A stretch of DNA of 64,000 nt from Proteobacteria bacterium UBA981 (GTDB lineage Bacteria; Pseudomonadota; Gammaproteobacteria; Ga0077536). The notes beneath the pieces were generated by a model. The model saw only the letters and a list, made by a program, of their open reading frames with translations. It was not told the origin of the DNA and did not search any database. Shown here one piece after another: positions 9,546 through 19,164 of the stretch. The stretch's first letter is position 1, and each line of letters starts with the position of its first letter. The DNA is taken from contig DBBP01000012.1 of the NCBI GenBank assembly GCA_002292285.1, forward strand, positions 62,001 through 126,000, in the 5' to 3' direction. A program made the translations under genes and the position numbers.

Positions 9546-10263
9546 CTAGCTGCCGAAATCCAGCAATTGCCACTGTTGTTGGCCTGCACTAACAAACGTG
9601 CTGTCAGATCTCTCCGCACCGTTACGTTTAACCAATCCAACGCCCGACGCGTACCATTCAGTGATATCGACGTTCACAACTGCACGGGAGTTTCCGCCAT
9701 CGGTGCGAACCGTGCGCTCGCTAACTCCGGTGATGCGGATGCAGCCAGGGAAGCGCCCGGCTGGAATGGTGACTTCGACGCCTTGTTCCACGACCGTTCT
9801 GTCGATCATCAATTCAAGCCGGCGCGGGATGATGCGGTCACCGCGTGCAAACGTTCGACTCTCAATCAACTGCAGAACACTTGAAGATGTCCAGCTAACA
9901 CCCGTGCTGAGACTCTCGGGCTGCACGACCTTTGATCTCAGCGGGGTGGATGCGTTTGACCGATTACTGCGCGACTCAACGCCGTCCCTTGTGTCGCGGA
10001 AGTACGCAACGACGCTTGCCTGAGCATTGCGCGCGAATACTGACTCACCGTGAAGATCGATTCGGCCCGTGCTACGCACGACGAAATGACCGTGCGGGTT
10101 CGGCGAGGATCATCGACGAGGCAGAAAAGACCGACCAGTGACCAGGCTCGGGAGGATAATAGTTTGCGTCGTAATTTTCTCCGCAACCTGCGAGGCAGGC
10201 ACCGGAAGTGAGGGCGCAGATAAAGCGTAGCAGTTGGCATTGGGAGCGAAGTGGGTGTGGCAT
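9546..10263 (-). pseudogene. Lipoprotein gene with a frameshift (or sequencing error)
   Basis: The first part (ATG at 10263 to a TAG at 10072) encodes a lipoprotein signal ending L-A-G-C and then 'GENYDANYYPPEPGHWSVF', a start typical of small outer-membrane lipoproteins. The second part (to 9546) is in the next frame, overlaps it by 8 nt, and encodes a beta-rich domain ending 'EWYASGVGLVKRNG'. A single base skipped between 10112 and 10072 would join them into about 238 residues. Neither half looks complete: the first is only 63 residues and the second lacks an export signal. Function is unknown. It could be a recent pseudogene, an assembly error, or two separate genes. Confidence 0.6.
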
Positions 10264-10370
10264 GCGCCGCAGCCTTAGTCAGGTTACTGCGCGCTACCCT
10301 GCGATGGAAAGGCCGTCCCTGGCCAGGAGTTTTTTTATTGTGTAGCGGCGCGTTATTGTCGATGGTTGGG

Positions 10371-10577
10371 TCAGGTGCTCAGACTGTGATCGTTGGTGTA
10401 GAAAATTCCTTGTAGTTGCTGACGTTCGTTCAAGTGCAGGCGTAGCAGCACTCGAGCGCCAATAGCACGCGCGCGGCTGAACACTTCGTCGGCCGTTTCA
10501 AATGGGATGTGTTGGCCGTTTAAATCTTCGTATCCGTCGAAGCTGGTGGGCTCGCTGAGTTGGTACATCGGGTTCAT
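10371..10577 (-). CDS. Small hypothetical protein, 68 aa
   Basis: A short acidic protein. The ATG at 10577 is preceded by GGAGATAATC, a good ribosome-binding site, which supports this start over a longer open frame to 10652. The N-terminal half (PTSFDGYEDLNG) is acidic. The second half is helical (ETADEVFSRARAIGARVL) and ends with an aromatic strand. No known domain is recognised, and no transmembrane segment or signal peptide is visible. It stands alone between the frameshifted lipoprotein and the symporter, so neighbours give no hint of its job. Confidence 0.6.
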   Translation of the reverse strand: MNPMYQLSEPTSFDGYEDLNGQHIPFETADEVFSRARAIGARVLLRLHLNERQQLQGIFYTNDHSLST

Positions 10578-10748
10578 GATTATCTCCGTCACGGGTGCGT
10601 TGACAGAGACTAAGGCAAGAACCGTTCCAGACCAGTCAGGTGGGCGTCTCAACGGTGAAAAGTGAGAACTACGTCAAATTGGCGCACAGAGATCGTGACG
10701 TAATTGGCAATTCCGTAGGGCAGCCGTAAGTGGCACGCACGCTGTTTG

Positions 10749-12272
10749 TCACCGGTAGGCGACACCGACATCAGATGCGGTTCCTGATTTAAAATTCAAT
10801 AACATGGAGCCCCCTACAGCAATCAGCAGATTGGGCACCAGGGCGACCAATCCCGGATGAAAGCCTGAAACTTTGCCGGCGCTGGTAAACGAAAATTCGC
10901 CGAAAGCGAGTACGAGTGCCAGCGTGACCCCAACGATTAATCCAGTAAGGACGGCACCACCGCGCAGACCCTGCCAACGTATGCCGACGATAAAAGCCGG
11001 CACCAGTTGAATCAGCAGGTCCAGTTTGCGATCCATCAGTTGCACCAGCGAGGATTTTTCACGCAGTAGCAGCGAAAGGACAATTAGAACCACGATTACC
11101 GACCAAGAGAACTTCTTACCCAAGCGGGTCAGTTGCGCCTGGCTGGCGTTGGGCATCAGGAAATTGCTGCACAGGTCTTTCGTCAACATCGAGGATATGG
11201 ACAGGAGTGCGGAATCCGCCGTGGACATCATGGCCGCGAGAACCGCAGACAGCGTAACGACCACCAACCCGTAGCCGAGTGTCGAGTGGTTTTGAATTTC
11301 GCGCAGCACACGTCCGAAGATTTGGTCGGCAGAAGCGCCTTCGAGACCCGGAAGATAGGCGAGCGCCATGATGCCCGCAATCAATGAAATGATCATCGTA
11401 GGCAAGGGCATGAATGCCATTAATGCGAGGCTGCGCCGCAAGACTTGTGGGGTTCGGGCAGCGTAAATGCGCTGAATGGCCTGCGGGTACAGGCAGATCC
11501 CGAACCCGACGGTGAGAATGTAACTCAACCACGCGCGACATTGCGCGGCGTCCGGCGGCAAGGCTTTGCGCGTGCCGTGGAGCAGGTCTCTTTCAACAAT
11601 GAGCCGGGTCGCGTCGCTGAGTGGCCCGAAGCGGTCAAACAACAGCCCCACAAGTATCACGAAACCGATAGCGAGAATTCCGCCTTGCAGTGCATCGGTC
11701 CAGGCCACCGCTCGCATGCCGCCAAGCGTGCCGTAAATGACCATTATCAATGCCAGGATAATGACCCCGCCCGTATAGGCCGTTCCGCCTGAATCGTTAG
11801 CAAGACCCTGCATCGCTCGTCCCATAGCCATTAGTTGCGCGAGCAGGAAATTGCACAACACGATGACCATAACGATTGTCACGATGACGCTCAGTGCTCG
11901 GTTGGCGTAACGGTCCTGGACGAAATCTGCCGGCGTCAGGTAGTCACGTTGGCGCGCCAACCGATGTAGCTTGGGGGCAAACAACAGGTAGGCGACAATC
12001 ACCGCCGTCATGAAATGCAGGCTCAGGATCCATGCGTAGCCGATCCGATACGTGGCGCCCGTGAAAGCAAAAAACGTATTCCCGCTGTACTGAGTCGCGA
12101 ACAAGGTTAGGAATAATACGGTTAAGCCGAAGCCATCGCCGGCCAGATAGAAATCCTTAAGCGTATCGGTCGTGCGAGCTTTCTTGGCCACCCAGCCGAC
12201 GCCGATGAGTGACAACAGATAGAGCGAAATGAAAGCCCAGGCACCCGGGCCAAGCGGCAGGAGGTCACTCAT
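10749..12272 (-). CDS. Sodium:solute symporter (SSS family)
   Basis: A 507-residue polytopic membrane protein with about 13 hydrophobic helices. Signatures of the SSS/PanF-like family are present: an N-terminal helix ending in KxA followed by 'DFYLAGDGFG', then 'TQYSGNTFFAFTGATYRIGY', 'YLTPADFVQDRY' and 'YGTLGGMRAVAWTDALQ'. Members couple inward Na+ flow to uptake of pantothenate, proline, acetate or similar solutes; the substrate here is not evident. The ATG at 12272 lies inside the end of the upstream DUF3311-like gene, with 8 nt overlap and likely translational coupling. Some family members pair with such a small subunit. Confidence 0.93.
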   Translation of the reverse strand: MSDLLPLGPGAWAFISLYLLSLIGVGWVAKKARTTDTLKDFYLAGDGFGLTVLFLTLFATQYSGNTFFAFTGATYRIGYAWILSLHFMTAVIVAYLLFAPKLHRLARQRDYLTPADFVQDRYANRALSVIVTIVMVIVLCNFLLAQLMAMGRAMQGLANDSGGTAYTGGVIILALIMVIYGTLGGMRAVAWTDALQGGILAIGFVILVGLLFDRFGPLSDATRLIVERDLLHGTRKALPPDAAQCRAWLSYILTVGFGICLYPQAIQRIYAARTPQVLRRSLALMAFMPLPTMIISLIAGIMALAYLPGLEGASADQIFGRVLREIQNHSTLGYGLVVVTLSAVLAAMMSTADSALLSISSMLTKDLCSNFLMPNASQAQLTRLGKKFSWSVIVVLIVLSLLLREKSSLVQLMDRKLDLLIQLVPAFIVGIRWQGLRGGAVLTGLIVGVTLALVLAFGEFSFTSAGKVSGFHPGLVALVPNLLIAVGGSMLLNFKSGTASDVGVAYR

Positions 12273-12471
12273 CCGCTTGCGACTCCCCATCGGTCCATTG
12301 CGTGGAGAGCAAATATGCGGTTAACACTGACGCCAGTGCCGAAACCACAATCGCAACGACTACCCATCCGGGTACGCCGAACCAGATAGCATGGTTATCT
12401 TCCGGCCAATACCACGGTACAGCGAGGGTGAGCAGGACGAGATAGAGAAGCGGAGCAGCTCGCGAAATCAT
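12265..12471 (-). CDS. Small two-helix membrane protein, DUF3311-like symporter partner
   Basis: A 68-residue protein with two hydrophobic segments (about residues 5-20 and 32-55) separated by a polar turn containing 'PEDNHAIWFGVPGW', and an acidic C terminus. Length, topology and position immediately before an SSS-family symporter fit DUF3311 proteins, which sit beside such transporters. Its stop overlaps the symporter start (ATGAGTGA), so the two are probably made in equal amounts and may form one complex. The biochemical role of DUF3311 is not known. Confidence 0.8.
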   Translation of the reverse strand: MISRAAPLLYLVLLTLAVPWYWPEDNHAIWFGVPGWVVVAIVVSALASVLTAYLLSTQWTDGESQADE

Positions 12472-12513
12472 GATGCGGTTACTTCGGCAAGTGCGCGGCA
12501 GGTATTCACAATC

Positions 12514-13551
12514 TCAATTCAACTTTGTTGCTGCGTTGAATGGTTGGGCCAGGGGCTCACCGATAAATAGGCCTTGCCCCGGCCACTGGACACTTTTCCA
12601 ATAGGCTTCAATGAGCGTGTCACCCTTCAGGTAGTGGTCCATGACGACGACCGGATCGGGAAATTTCTGCGCGAAGTTACAAGGTTCGACGACCGTCCCG
12701 TAAGTGCCTGTGGCTCCGGCGTCAATCCATTCCATGGCACTCATCTGTGCATCGCCTTCCAGGACGCCGCCAGCCGAGGTGAGATGGTCTGCAATCGCTC
12801 CGGGCAGAAACTGTAGTGAATCGAGTGCGGGGACGAACTTGGCGCCAATGAAATAAAACATCACGTTGTTGCGAGATTGAACGCCGTCAGAACTGACTAA
12901 CTGCACGTCCAGTGATTTTGAAAAAGAGCGCGAGGCAGTGGCGTAGCGGGCATTGCGTGTGCCGCGATTAACGTCACTGCTCGACACCAGGTACGCAGCC
13001 GGGCGGGGGGAGGCCAAAGCTTGGGCGGCCAATCCACGCTCAAGCAATCTTTCGGTGGATGTCAGAGTACCCCCAGTCAATAACATGGCAGGACGAATTC
13101 CGTGGCGGGTGAAGGGCAGCTTTGTGTACGAATCATAGTAGGGACTCGCGGCTGTTTTTTGACAGCCTTTTGCGCAGTATTTTTTATCAAATCCAAGTGC
13201 AAACGCACTCGTAATGGACATACATCCTACTCGATAAGGCATTTTCCAAACCAAAGCGTACGCTTCGACTGCGCGAGGTACGCGCGCCACGAGGTCACTC
13301 AGGATCGGCTTGAATTCCGCCCCCGAAATGACCGGATTTCTCGGATTCAGGGATATTTCAATCAGGTGGGCAGCCGGGATGTTCCTGGCTTTGGCATAGC
13401 GCTCGGCGAGTATCCGGCTGTGCGGGTCACGCTGGTTGTACACCACCGCAAGCGACCCAGCATCAACGGCTGCTCCGATCTGTGGAAAACACAGGAGGCC
13501 GGCGAAAATAGCTCCGAGGCCTCCTTGCATCGTACGGAAACGACGAATCAA
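12514..13551 (-). CDS. TIGR03790-type exported protein of unknown function
   Basis: A 345-residue protein with a signal peptide (basic N terminus, hydrophobic stretch to about residue 28). The body contains 'VVYNQRDPHSRILAERYAKA', 'LVWKMPYRVGCMSITSAFA', 'AYLVSSSDVNRGT' and, near the end, 'GATGTYGTVVEPCNF'. This matches the TIGR03790 family as I recall it, whose function is unknown. The start is a TTG at 13551 overlapping the stop of the VWA gene by 4 nt; an ATG at 13530 is possible but gives a weaker signal peptide. The coupling to VWA/MoxR genes suggests a shared process, but this is inference. Confidence 0.8.
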   Translation of the reverse strand: MIRRFRTMQGGLGAIFAGLLCFPQIGAAVDAGSLAVVYNQRDPHSRILAERYAKARNIPAAHLIEISLNPRNPVISGAEFKPILSDLVARVPRAVEAYALVWKMPYRVGCMSITSAFALGFDKKYCAKGCQKTAASPYYDSYTKLPFTRHGIRPAMLLTGGTLTSTERLLERGLAAQALASPRPAAYLVSSSDVNRGTRNARYATASRSFSKSLDVQLVSSDGVQSRNNVMFYFIGAKFVPALDSLQFLPGAIADHLTSAGGVLEGDAQMSAMEWIDAGATGTYGTVVEPCNFAQKFPDPVVVMDHYLKGDTLIEAYWKSVQWPGQGLFIGEPLAQPFNAATKLN

Positions 13552-14732
13552 TGCGCCTTTTTTAGCGCCTTCATCGCGCGCTCGAGCCCATCATTTGTGA
13601 GCGGGAACATGCGATCAGACATGAGCTCCTTCACCATTCCGATAGACGGGATATGTCCCCAGTACTCTTCGGGCTGGGGGTTCAACCACACCGCAAAAGG
13701 GAAGATAGCCATCATGCGCGCCATCCACGTGGCACCGGCTTCCTCATTCCAGTGTTCGACGCTACCGCCGACGGCCATGATTTCGTAGGGGCTCATGGTG
13801 GCATCACCGACGAACACTATTTTGTGATCTGCCCCGTAAGTCTGCATCACCTGGCTGGTCGGCATACGCACATTGGCGCGCATTTTGTTATCCCGCCAAA
13901 CGGATTCGTAAACAAAATTATGAAAATAATGATGCTCGAGATGCTTGAACTCCATTCGGGCTGCCGAAAACAATTCCTCGCAGACCTTTACGTAGGGGTC
14001 CATCGAACCGCCGACGTCGAGGAACAGCAGCACCTTGATGGCATTGTGTCGCTCAGGGACCATTTTAATGTCGAGCAGTCCCCCGTTGCGTGCCGTCGAT
14101 CTGATGGTGTCATCCAGATCAAGCTCATCCTCCGCGCCTTCGCGCGCGAACTTGCGGAGTTGCCGTAGGGCCAACTTGATGTTGCGGGTGCCGAGTTCGA
14201 CACCGTCGTCGAGATTCTTGAAATCGCGACGTTCCCACACCTTGACCGCCTTACCCTGGCCGCCCTTCTCCTGGCCTATACGAACCCCTTCCGGGTTGTA
14301 GCCGTTGGCTCCGAACGGTGAGGTGCCGCCAGTACCGATCATCTTGCTACCGCCGTGGTGGGCTTTTTTCTGCTCTTCCAAACGCTGTTTCAGCGTTTCC
14401 ATGAGTTTGTCCCAACCGCCCAGTGCTTCGATCTGCGCCTTTTCTTCGTCGCTCAGATTGAGTTCTTTCTGGGCGCGCAACCACTCCATCGGTATGTCGC
14501 CGAAGATCTCCTCGAACAAAGTTTCCTGTCCGCGGAAATGATCACCGAATACCTGATCGAAACGGTCGAAAAAGCGCTCATCTTTGACCAGCGATGCGCG
14601 CGCAAGAAAATAGAAGTCGTCGATACTGAAGCCGGCCACTCGGGCTTCCATCGCCGCCATGAGGGTCAGATACTCGGTGATAGACACCGGTATCTGAACC
14701 TTGCGTAGTTTGTAAAAGAGCTCAGTTAGCAC
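13548..14732 (-). CDS. VWA (CoxE-like) domain protein
   Basis: A 394-residue soluble protein. The N-terminal half is helical and charged, with a Gly-rich loop 'GGSKMIGTGGTSPFG' around residue 130. The C-terminal half is a von Willebrand A domain with a MIDAS-like first motif 'FLDVGGSMDPY' (Gly in place of the usual first Ser of DxSxS) and 'FVGDATMSPYE' downstream. CoxE-type VWA proteins work with MoxR AAA ATPases as chaperones that insert cofactors or assemble complexes. The GTG at 14732, with GAGG upstream, overlaps the moxR stop by 11 nt, which is clear translational coupling. Client proteins are not apparent. Confidence 0.88.
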   Translation of the reverse strand: MLTELFYKLRKVQIPVSITEYLTLMAAMEARVAGFSIDDFYFLARASLVKDERFFDRFDQVFGDHFRGQETLFEEIFGDIPMEWLRAQKELNLSDEEKAQIEALGGWDKLMETLKQRLEEQKKAHHGGSKMIGTGGTSPFGANGYNPEGVRIGQEKGGQGKAVKVWERRDFKNLDDGVELGTRNIKLALRQLRKFAREGAEDELDLDDTIRSTARNGGLLDIKMVPERHNAIKVLLFLDVGGSMDPYVKVCEELFSAARMEFKHLEHHYFHNFVYESVWRDNKMRANVRMPTSQVMQTYGADHKIVFVGDATMSPYEIMAVGGSVEHWNEEAGATWMARMMAIFPFAVWLNPQPEEYWGHIPSIGMVKELMSDRMFPLTNDGLERAMKALKKAH

Positions 14733-15579
14733 CTGTACGCCTCGACATGAAAACAAGGCGTTCGAATAAATGCATGTCCTGCTCGTTCTTTAGCAGCGCG
14801 CCGTAAAGTTTGGGAATTGCCTTGCTTGAATCCTTATCTCGCAATGCTTCCGGCGGAATATCTTCGGCGACGAGAAGTTTTATCCAATCGAGAAGTTCTG
14901 ATGTCGACGGGCGCTTCTTCAGTCCAGGAATTTCGCGTAGCTCGAAGAAGCATTCCATCGCTTCGGCTAAAAGACGTTTTTTAATATCGGGAAAGTGAAC
15001 ACGAATGATCGCGTCCATGGTTTCTCTTTCAGGGAAGGAGATGTAGTGAAAGAAGCAACGGCGCAGGAATGCGTCAGGCAATTCTTTCTCGTTATTACTG
15101 GTAATAATAATGACGGGACGATGGCGAGCTTTGATAGTCTCCTTCGTCTCATAAACAAAGAACTCCATGCGATCGAGTTCTTGCAATAAATCGTTGGGGA
15201 ATTCGATGTCCGCTTTGTCGATTTCGTCAATCAGCAGCACGGGTTGAACGTCGGTATCGAAAGCTTCCCACAACTTACCTTTAACGATGTAGTTGGAGAT
15301 GTCGTGAACTTTTTCATCCCCTAGTTGCGAATCACGCAAGCGGGCTACGGCGTCGTATTCATAGAGTCCTTGTGCGGCTTTGGTTGTGGATTTGATATGC
15401 CATTGAATCAGCGGCCGACCAAGTGATTGCGCGACTTCTTCGGCGAGCATGGTTTTACCAGTACCGGGTTCGCCTTTGACCAACAGCGGGCGTTGCAGGG
15501 TGACGGCAGCATTGACTGCCATCATGAGGTCTTCAGTTACGATGTAGGTATCGGTACCGGTGAAGCGTTCTTTTGACAT
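14722..15579 (-). CDS. MoxR-family AAA+ ATPase
   Basis: A 285-residue ATPase with Walker A 'GEPGTGKTML', Walker B 'PVLLIDEIDKADIEF', sensor 1 'PVIIITSNNEKELPDAFLRR' (including the arginine-finger region) and a C-terminal lid domain. MoxR ATPases act as hexameric chaperones with VWA partners during complex maturation. The ATG at 15579, preceded by a GGAAA-type site, is preferred to the GTG at 15588. It is the first gene of a moxR-VWA-TIGR03790 unit. The start lies only 40 nt from the divergent Sel1 gene, so the two promoters must overlap. Confidence 0.95.
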   Translation of the reverse strand: MSKERFTGTDTYIVTEDLMMAVNAAVTLQRPLLVKGEPGTGKTMLAEEVAQSLGRPLIQWHIKSTTKAAQGLYEYDAVARLRDSQLGDEKVHDISNYIVKGKLWEAFDTDVQPVLLIDEIDKADIEFPNDLLQELDRMEFFVYETKETIKARHRPVIIITSNNEKELPDAFLRRCFFHYISFPERETMDAIIRVHFPDIKKRLLAEAMECFFELREIPGLKKRPSTSELLDWIKLLVAEDIPPEALRDKDSSKAIPKLYGALLKNEQDMHLFERLVFMSRRTGAN

Positions 15580-15619
15580 GATTTCCACAGTTCTAAGGTT
15601 TCAACGTCCATTGTAAAAC

Positions 15620-16213
15620 ATGCGCAGCCTCACGATTCAAATGGTATGTGCGGTGATTGTCCCAAAATCGCCCATATTGGCATTGTCAATCATGATCGTT
15701 GCCAGCCTCCCGACGAAAGCAGAGCAATCCGCCATTGGGATGTTCCTGGCGGGCGATTACGGAACCGGGGTGGCTGGCCTACGCGACCCGGCTCGCGGCG
15801 GCGACGCTGCCTCCCAGTTCTACCTCGGGGTCGCGTACGCGCAGGGGTGGGGGGTGATTAGCAACGCAAAGACAGTAGTCGAGTGGTACCGGCGCGGTGC
15901 GGAGCAGGGATACGTGAAGGCTCAGCTCAACGTGGCTCTGGCCTACCTCGGTGGGGCTGGTACGGCCGTGGATACCGAACTCGCAGGCTTGCCTCGGGGC
16001 CAAAATGCACTTGGTATGGCTTCGTTGATGGGCGAGGGCACCGGACTGGATATGGTAGAAGCGACAGCCTGGTTTCGGCTCGCGGGTGAAGGTGACCTCG
16101 CTATTGCGCGTATAAACGAACGACTGGCGCGCAACCAGATGGACGCCGAAATGGTGCGCCTAGTAGAACCCACAAGACAGCAGTTGCTGTCCGCGATCGA
16201 TGCAACGCCTTAA
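15620..16213 (+). CDS. Small exported Sel1-repeat protein
   Basis: A 197-residue protein with an N-terminal hydrophobic segment (about residues 8-30, LALSIMIVASLPTKA) that looks like a signal peptide. It is followed by three to four degenerate Sel1 repeats, for example 'ASQFYLGVAYAQGWGV' and 'VEWYRRGAEQGYVKAQLNV'. In exported form such repeats usually mediate protein-protein contacts in the envelope. There is no catalytic motif. It is a single gene, divergent from moxR. It resembles the repeat blocks of the large protein at the left end of the window but is much shorter. Confidence 0.8.
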   Translation: MRSLTIQMVCAVIVPKSPILALSIMIVASLPTKAEQSAIGMFLAGDYGTGVAGLRDPARGGDAASQFYLGVAYAQGWGVISNAKTVVEWYRRGAEQGYVKAQLNVALAYLGGAGTAVDTELAGLPRGQNALGMASLMGEGTGLDMVEATAWFRLAGEGDLAIARINERLARNQMDAEMVRLVEPTRQQLLSAIDATP

Positions 16214-16332
16214 CAATTTCTCGCGCTTGCCAGCGACCCGTGTGAGCGGATGTTGAAAATGTGATGGAAGTCCGGTCGATATTACTCGACCAGATTAAAT
16301 TCTCGGCTGGTTCTTGCGTTTGAGAAGTGCAC

Positions 16333-16791
16333 ATGAATACATCGGCCGAGCAATCGCGCACGACCAATAGAGTCTGGCAATTAGTCGAAAAACTCGACGA
16401 GCAGCGTCAATACCCGCGCGTTCCACTAGACATCAAGATTGCGCTCCGGAATGACGCAGGTGAGAAGTTTGCCGGACTGGCCTTGAACATTTCTCCTGAT
16501 GGACTGCAGATGCGCTGTGACGTTCACGCCGGCCGTTTGTTGCTGCCGAACGGAGGAACGATCGACGCCGCGAATCGCCCGCAGGTCAATTTGGCCGCCG
16601 CCCTTACTACGGGTGGGGTAAAAAAGACTTTGGTAGCGAGAGCCGAGGTGCTCTACATCACCACCGTTGATACCGAGCCGCGCTGTGTTGTCGGCCTGTG
16701 CTTTGTGCGTGTTGACCCTCAGGCCGACCGCATCCTGAACGCATTTTTTGCAGACCAACTTGGCTTGGAACCATCCATGTCGGTTGCCTGA
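16333..16791 (+). CDS. PilZ-domain protein (candidate c-di-GMP receptor)
   Basis: A 152-residue protein with the two PilZ c-di-GMP motifs: RxxxR (RQYPR, about residues 25-29) and the N-x-S-x-x-G motif (LNISPDGLQM, about 51-56). A beta barrel follows, ending in 'VVGLCFVRV'. Both motifs are intact, so nucleotide binding is likely; the output is unknown because no effector domain is attached. The ATG at 16333 is chosen because GAGAAG lies five bases upstream, better than the GTG at 16327. It converges with a CNB-domain gene and is one of several likely second-messenger receptors here. Confidence 0.85.
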   Translation: MNTSAEQSRTTNRVWQLVEKLDEQRQYPRVPLDIKIALRNDAGEKFAGLALNISPDGLQMRCDVHAGRLLLPNGGTIDAANRPQVNLAAALTTGGVKKTLVARAEVLYITTVDTEPRCVVGLCFVRVDPQADRILNAFFADQLGLEPSMSVA

Positions 16792-16807
16792 GTGAGCACG
16801 AGCCTCG

Positions 16808-19124
16808 TTAATCTTTCCCCAACTGGTCCTCAATCTCTTCCAGCAGGCTCTTATTATCTGCCTCGGTTTTTGATTTCATTTCCGCAGCGCGGGCTCTAAT
16901 TCGCTCGACCATTTCTTTCTGTCGCGAGAGCACTTCTCGCTGGATGGTCGATTCTTGAAGGTCATTTTGCTCTCCGACCCAATCGTCCAGCTCTTTTTCG
17001 AGCAGGACATTGATTTCGTTCGCGGTACTGTAAGTTCTCTCCAGCTCGTCTTCATTGTCGCGTGCAGCACTGTCCGCAACCGATTCAGCCTGAATAGCCT
17101 GCTCTAGATTCTCAGTCGCTGCGTTTGCACGAAGCTCTATTTCGTCAATAGCCGCAGGTTCGTTCAACTGGGCTCGTTCAGCATGTTGCGCGCGAGCACG
17201 TACAAGTTCTTCCTCAGCACGAGCTTTAGCGGCCTCCGCTGATTCCCGTTCCTTAGTGGCTTCGTCGCGCAATTTTGAGATACGCAGAGCTTCAGCCTGC
17301 AGACGCTGCCGCTCCTTGTCGAACAGGAGCTGCTGCTCGGCCATGAGTTTCTGCTGCTGGGACTTAAACTCGGCGATCGTTGTCTGCGCTTCTACTGTCG
17401 CCGCCTCTTTGCCCGCAACGGCGAGTAAGCGCTCTTCGTGGGCTTTTTCTAATTCTTCATTAGTACGCAGAAACTCTTGTTCGAATTTCTTCCTTTCGGA
17501 GGCGAGTTCACCGGCCATAGATTCGCGTAGTTCCGATTCCCGTGTGGCCAGCTCAGATTCAATCCGTAATCTTTCCGCGCGCATCTTTTCGTTGAGTGTC
17601 TCATGCAGATCTGACTCTCGTTCCGATTGCAGTGATTCAAGCTGCGCGGCTTGATCTTTGTACAGCGCTTCAAGTCGCTGCTCTTCTTCGCGAAGGCGCT
17701 GGTGAGCAGCTTCTTCTAATTTCCGCGAGCGTTGTTCAACCTCGTCCTGGCATCGAGCTGCTTCGTCTTCTGCAATTTTCTGTTTTGCCGTGAGGCTTTC
17801 TCGCAGTTGCTGAGCTTCTCCTAACTTACTTTTTAACTTCGCAGATTCGGCGTCGATCTGGGCACGTTCAGTAGCGAGCTTTTCAGATACGATGCGATCA
17901 GCATCGCGCTTCATGGCTTCCGCCTGTGCCATCATTTTTTCCGCTTTCTCAATCGTAAGGCGGGCGATCTCAAGCTCAGCGCTCAGGCTTGACGCCAATG
18001 CGCTGGCTTCAAGCGCGTCGTTCGGCACAGGTTCCTCGCGCGGTGCGACGGGGGTCTTTTCGGGAATAGGCTCGCTCACTGCGCCGCCTTCTACATAAGA
18101 CGCGTTTAATCCCTTTCCCGCGAGCAGAAACGCTGCTGCTGAGCTTCTCCCCCCGGTGTCACAGTAGGCGATAAATTCAATGGCTGGATCGAGTTCGCCC
18201 ATACGTGCGCGCAGCGAACTTAACGGAATATTCTGACTGTCGGGAATCCCGTTGTGGCCGTGTTCGTCTTCAAATCGAACATCCAGCCAGAGCGCGCCTT
18301 CTGCGACTTTATCTTTCGCTTCGGCTAGTTTCACCGACGACACCATGGGCGCCTTGATGAGTTGGGTGAAGTCCTCTTTAGTCAGGCGCGCAAGTTCCCC
18401 CGCGGTTGTCATGCGCACAGTTGCATTGCGCTTGCCTCCGGAAATCAGGGCTTCCTCGCCAAACGTGTCGCCTGCCGACAACTCCGCCAGCTTGATTTCA
18501 CGATCATTCGGTCCGGTTCGGACCACTTCACAACGGCCGCTCTGAACGGCGTAGTAGAAATCTCCTGGCTCGCCCTGCGTGACGACAGCGTCGCCAGATG
18601 CGACGTTTATGGTCTCCAGGGTATCCAGCAAGCCCGGAATATTGGAGGGTGGAATTCGAGTGAACAATTCAGATTGCAACAGCGTCATCAGCCAGTCACC
18701 CGACTGGTCTGATTGGAACTCCTCGACTTCTACGCCGCTGTCGTTGTCTTTAGCTGCCGGAGCTTCGTCAACACTCAACAGCTGTTCGAGCAAGCTGCGA
18801 TTGACTCGCAATACTTGTGCGGTTTTTTTCGCAATGGCAGTCATTTGTCGAGGTTGAAGTTGTGCCAACGGCTGAAACGACGCACCGTCTCCACCGGCTA
18901 CCGCTTTGATTAGCGAGTCGTCGGCGTACATTTCGATTTCGCCTTCCAGCACGTAGTAGGTGAAATCGTCGGTCGCGGTCGCCTTGCTCAAACAGGGTTT
19001 TCTTTTTCCGAAGTTTTATCACTTCCGAGCTTTCCAACAGTCGCGTTTGACGCTCGCTTGAAAGCTTGTTCAGCGGCACCAGGAAAGCGACACGCCCGGC
19101 CAGGGTTTCTTGTACGTCAGTCAT
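16808..19124 (-). pseudogene. CNB-CNB-rhodanese-coiled-coil protein, frameshifted copy
   Basis: The ATG at 19124 opens a frame reading 'KKTLFEQGDRD', the start of a CNB domain. The rest ('DDFTYYVLEGEIEMY' onward, to 16808) is in another frame. A tandem CGACCGAC on the coding strand (18968-18975) lies at the break. Removing one CGAC gives a continuous ~770-residue protein collinear with the paralogue at 19712. Domains: degenerate CNB1 (~20-120); CNB2 with an intact phosphate cassette 'FGEEALISGGKRNATV'; a rhodanese domain with active-site loop 'YCDTGGRS'; and ~400 residues of Glu/Arg-rich coiled coil. It may be a recent pseudogene, a sequence error, or made as a shorter protein from an internal TTG at 18991. 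Confidence 0.8.
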
Positions 19125-19164
19125 TGGACCGTTCGGGCTGGGAAATGAGCACCGGGTTTGTCAT

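Noticed and set aside
10664..10704. TACGTCA...TGACGTA inverted repeat with a 19-nt spacer upstream of the 68-residue gene
   Set aside because: Seven-bp arms with a long spacer can easily arise by chance, and no promoter is aligned with it.
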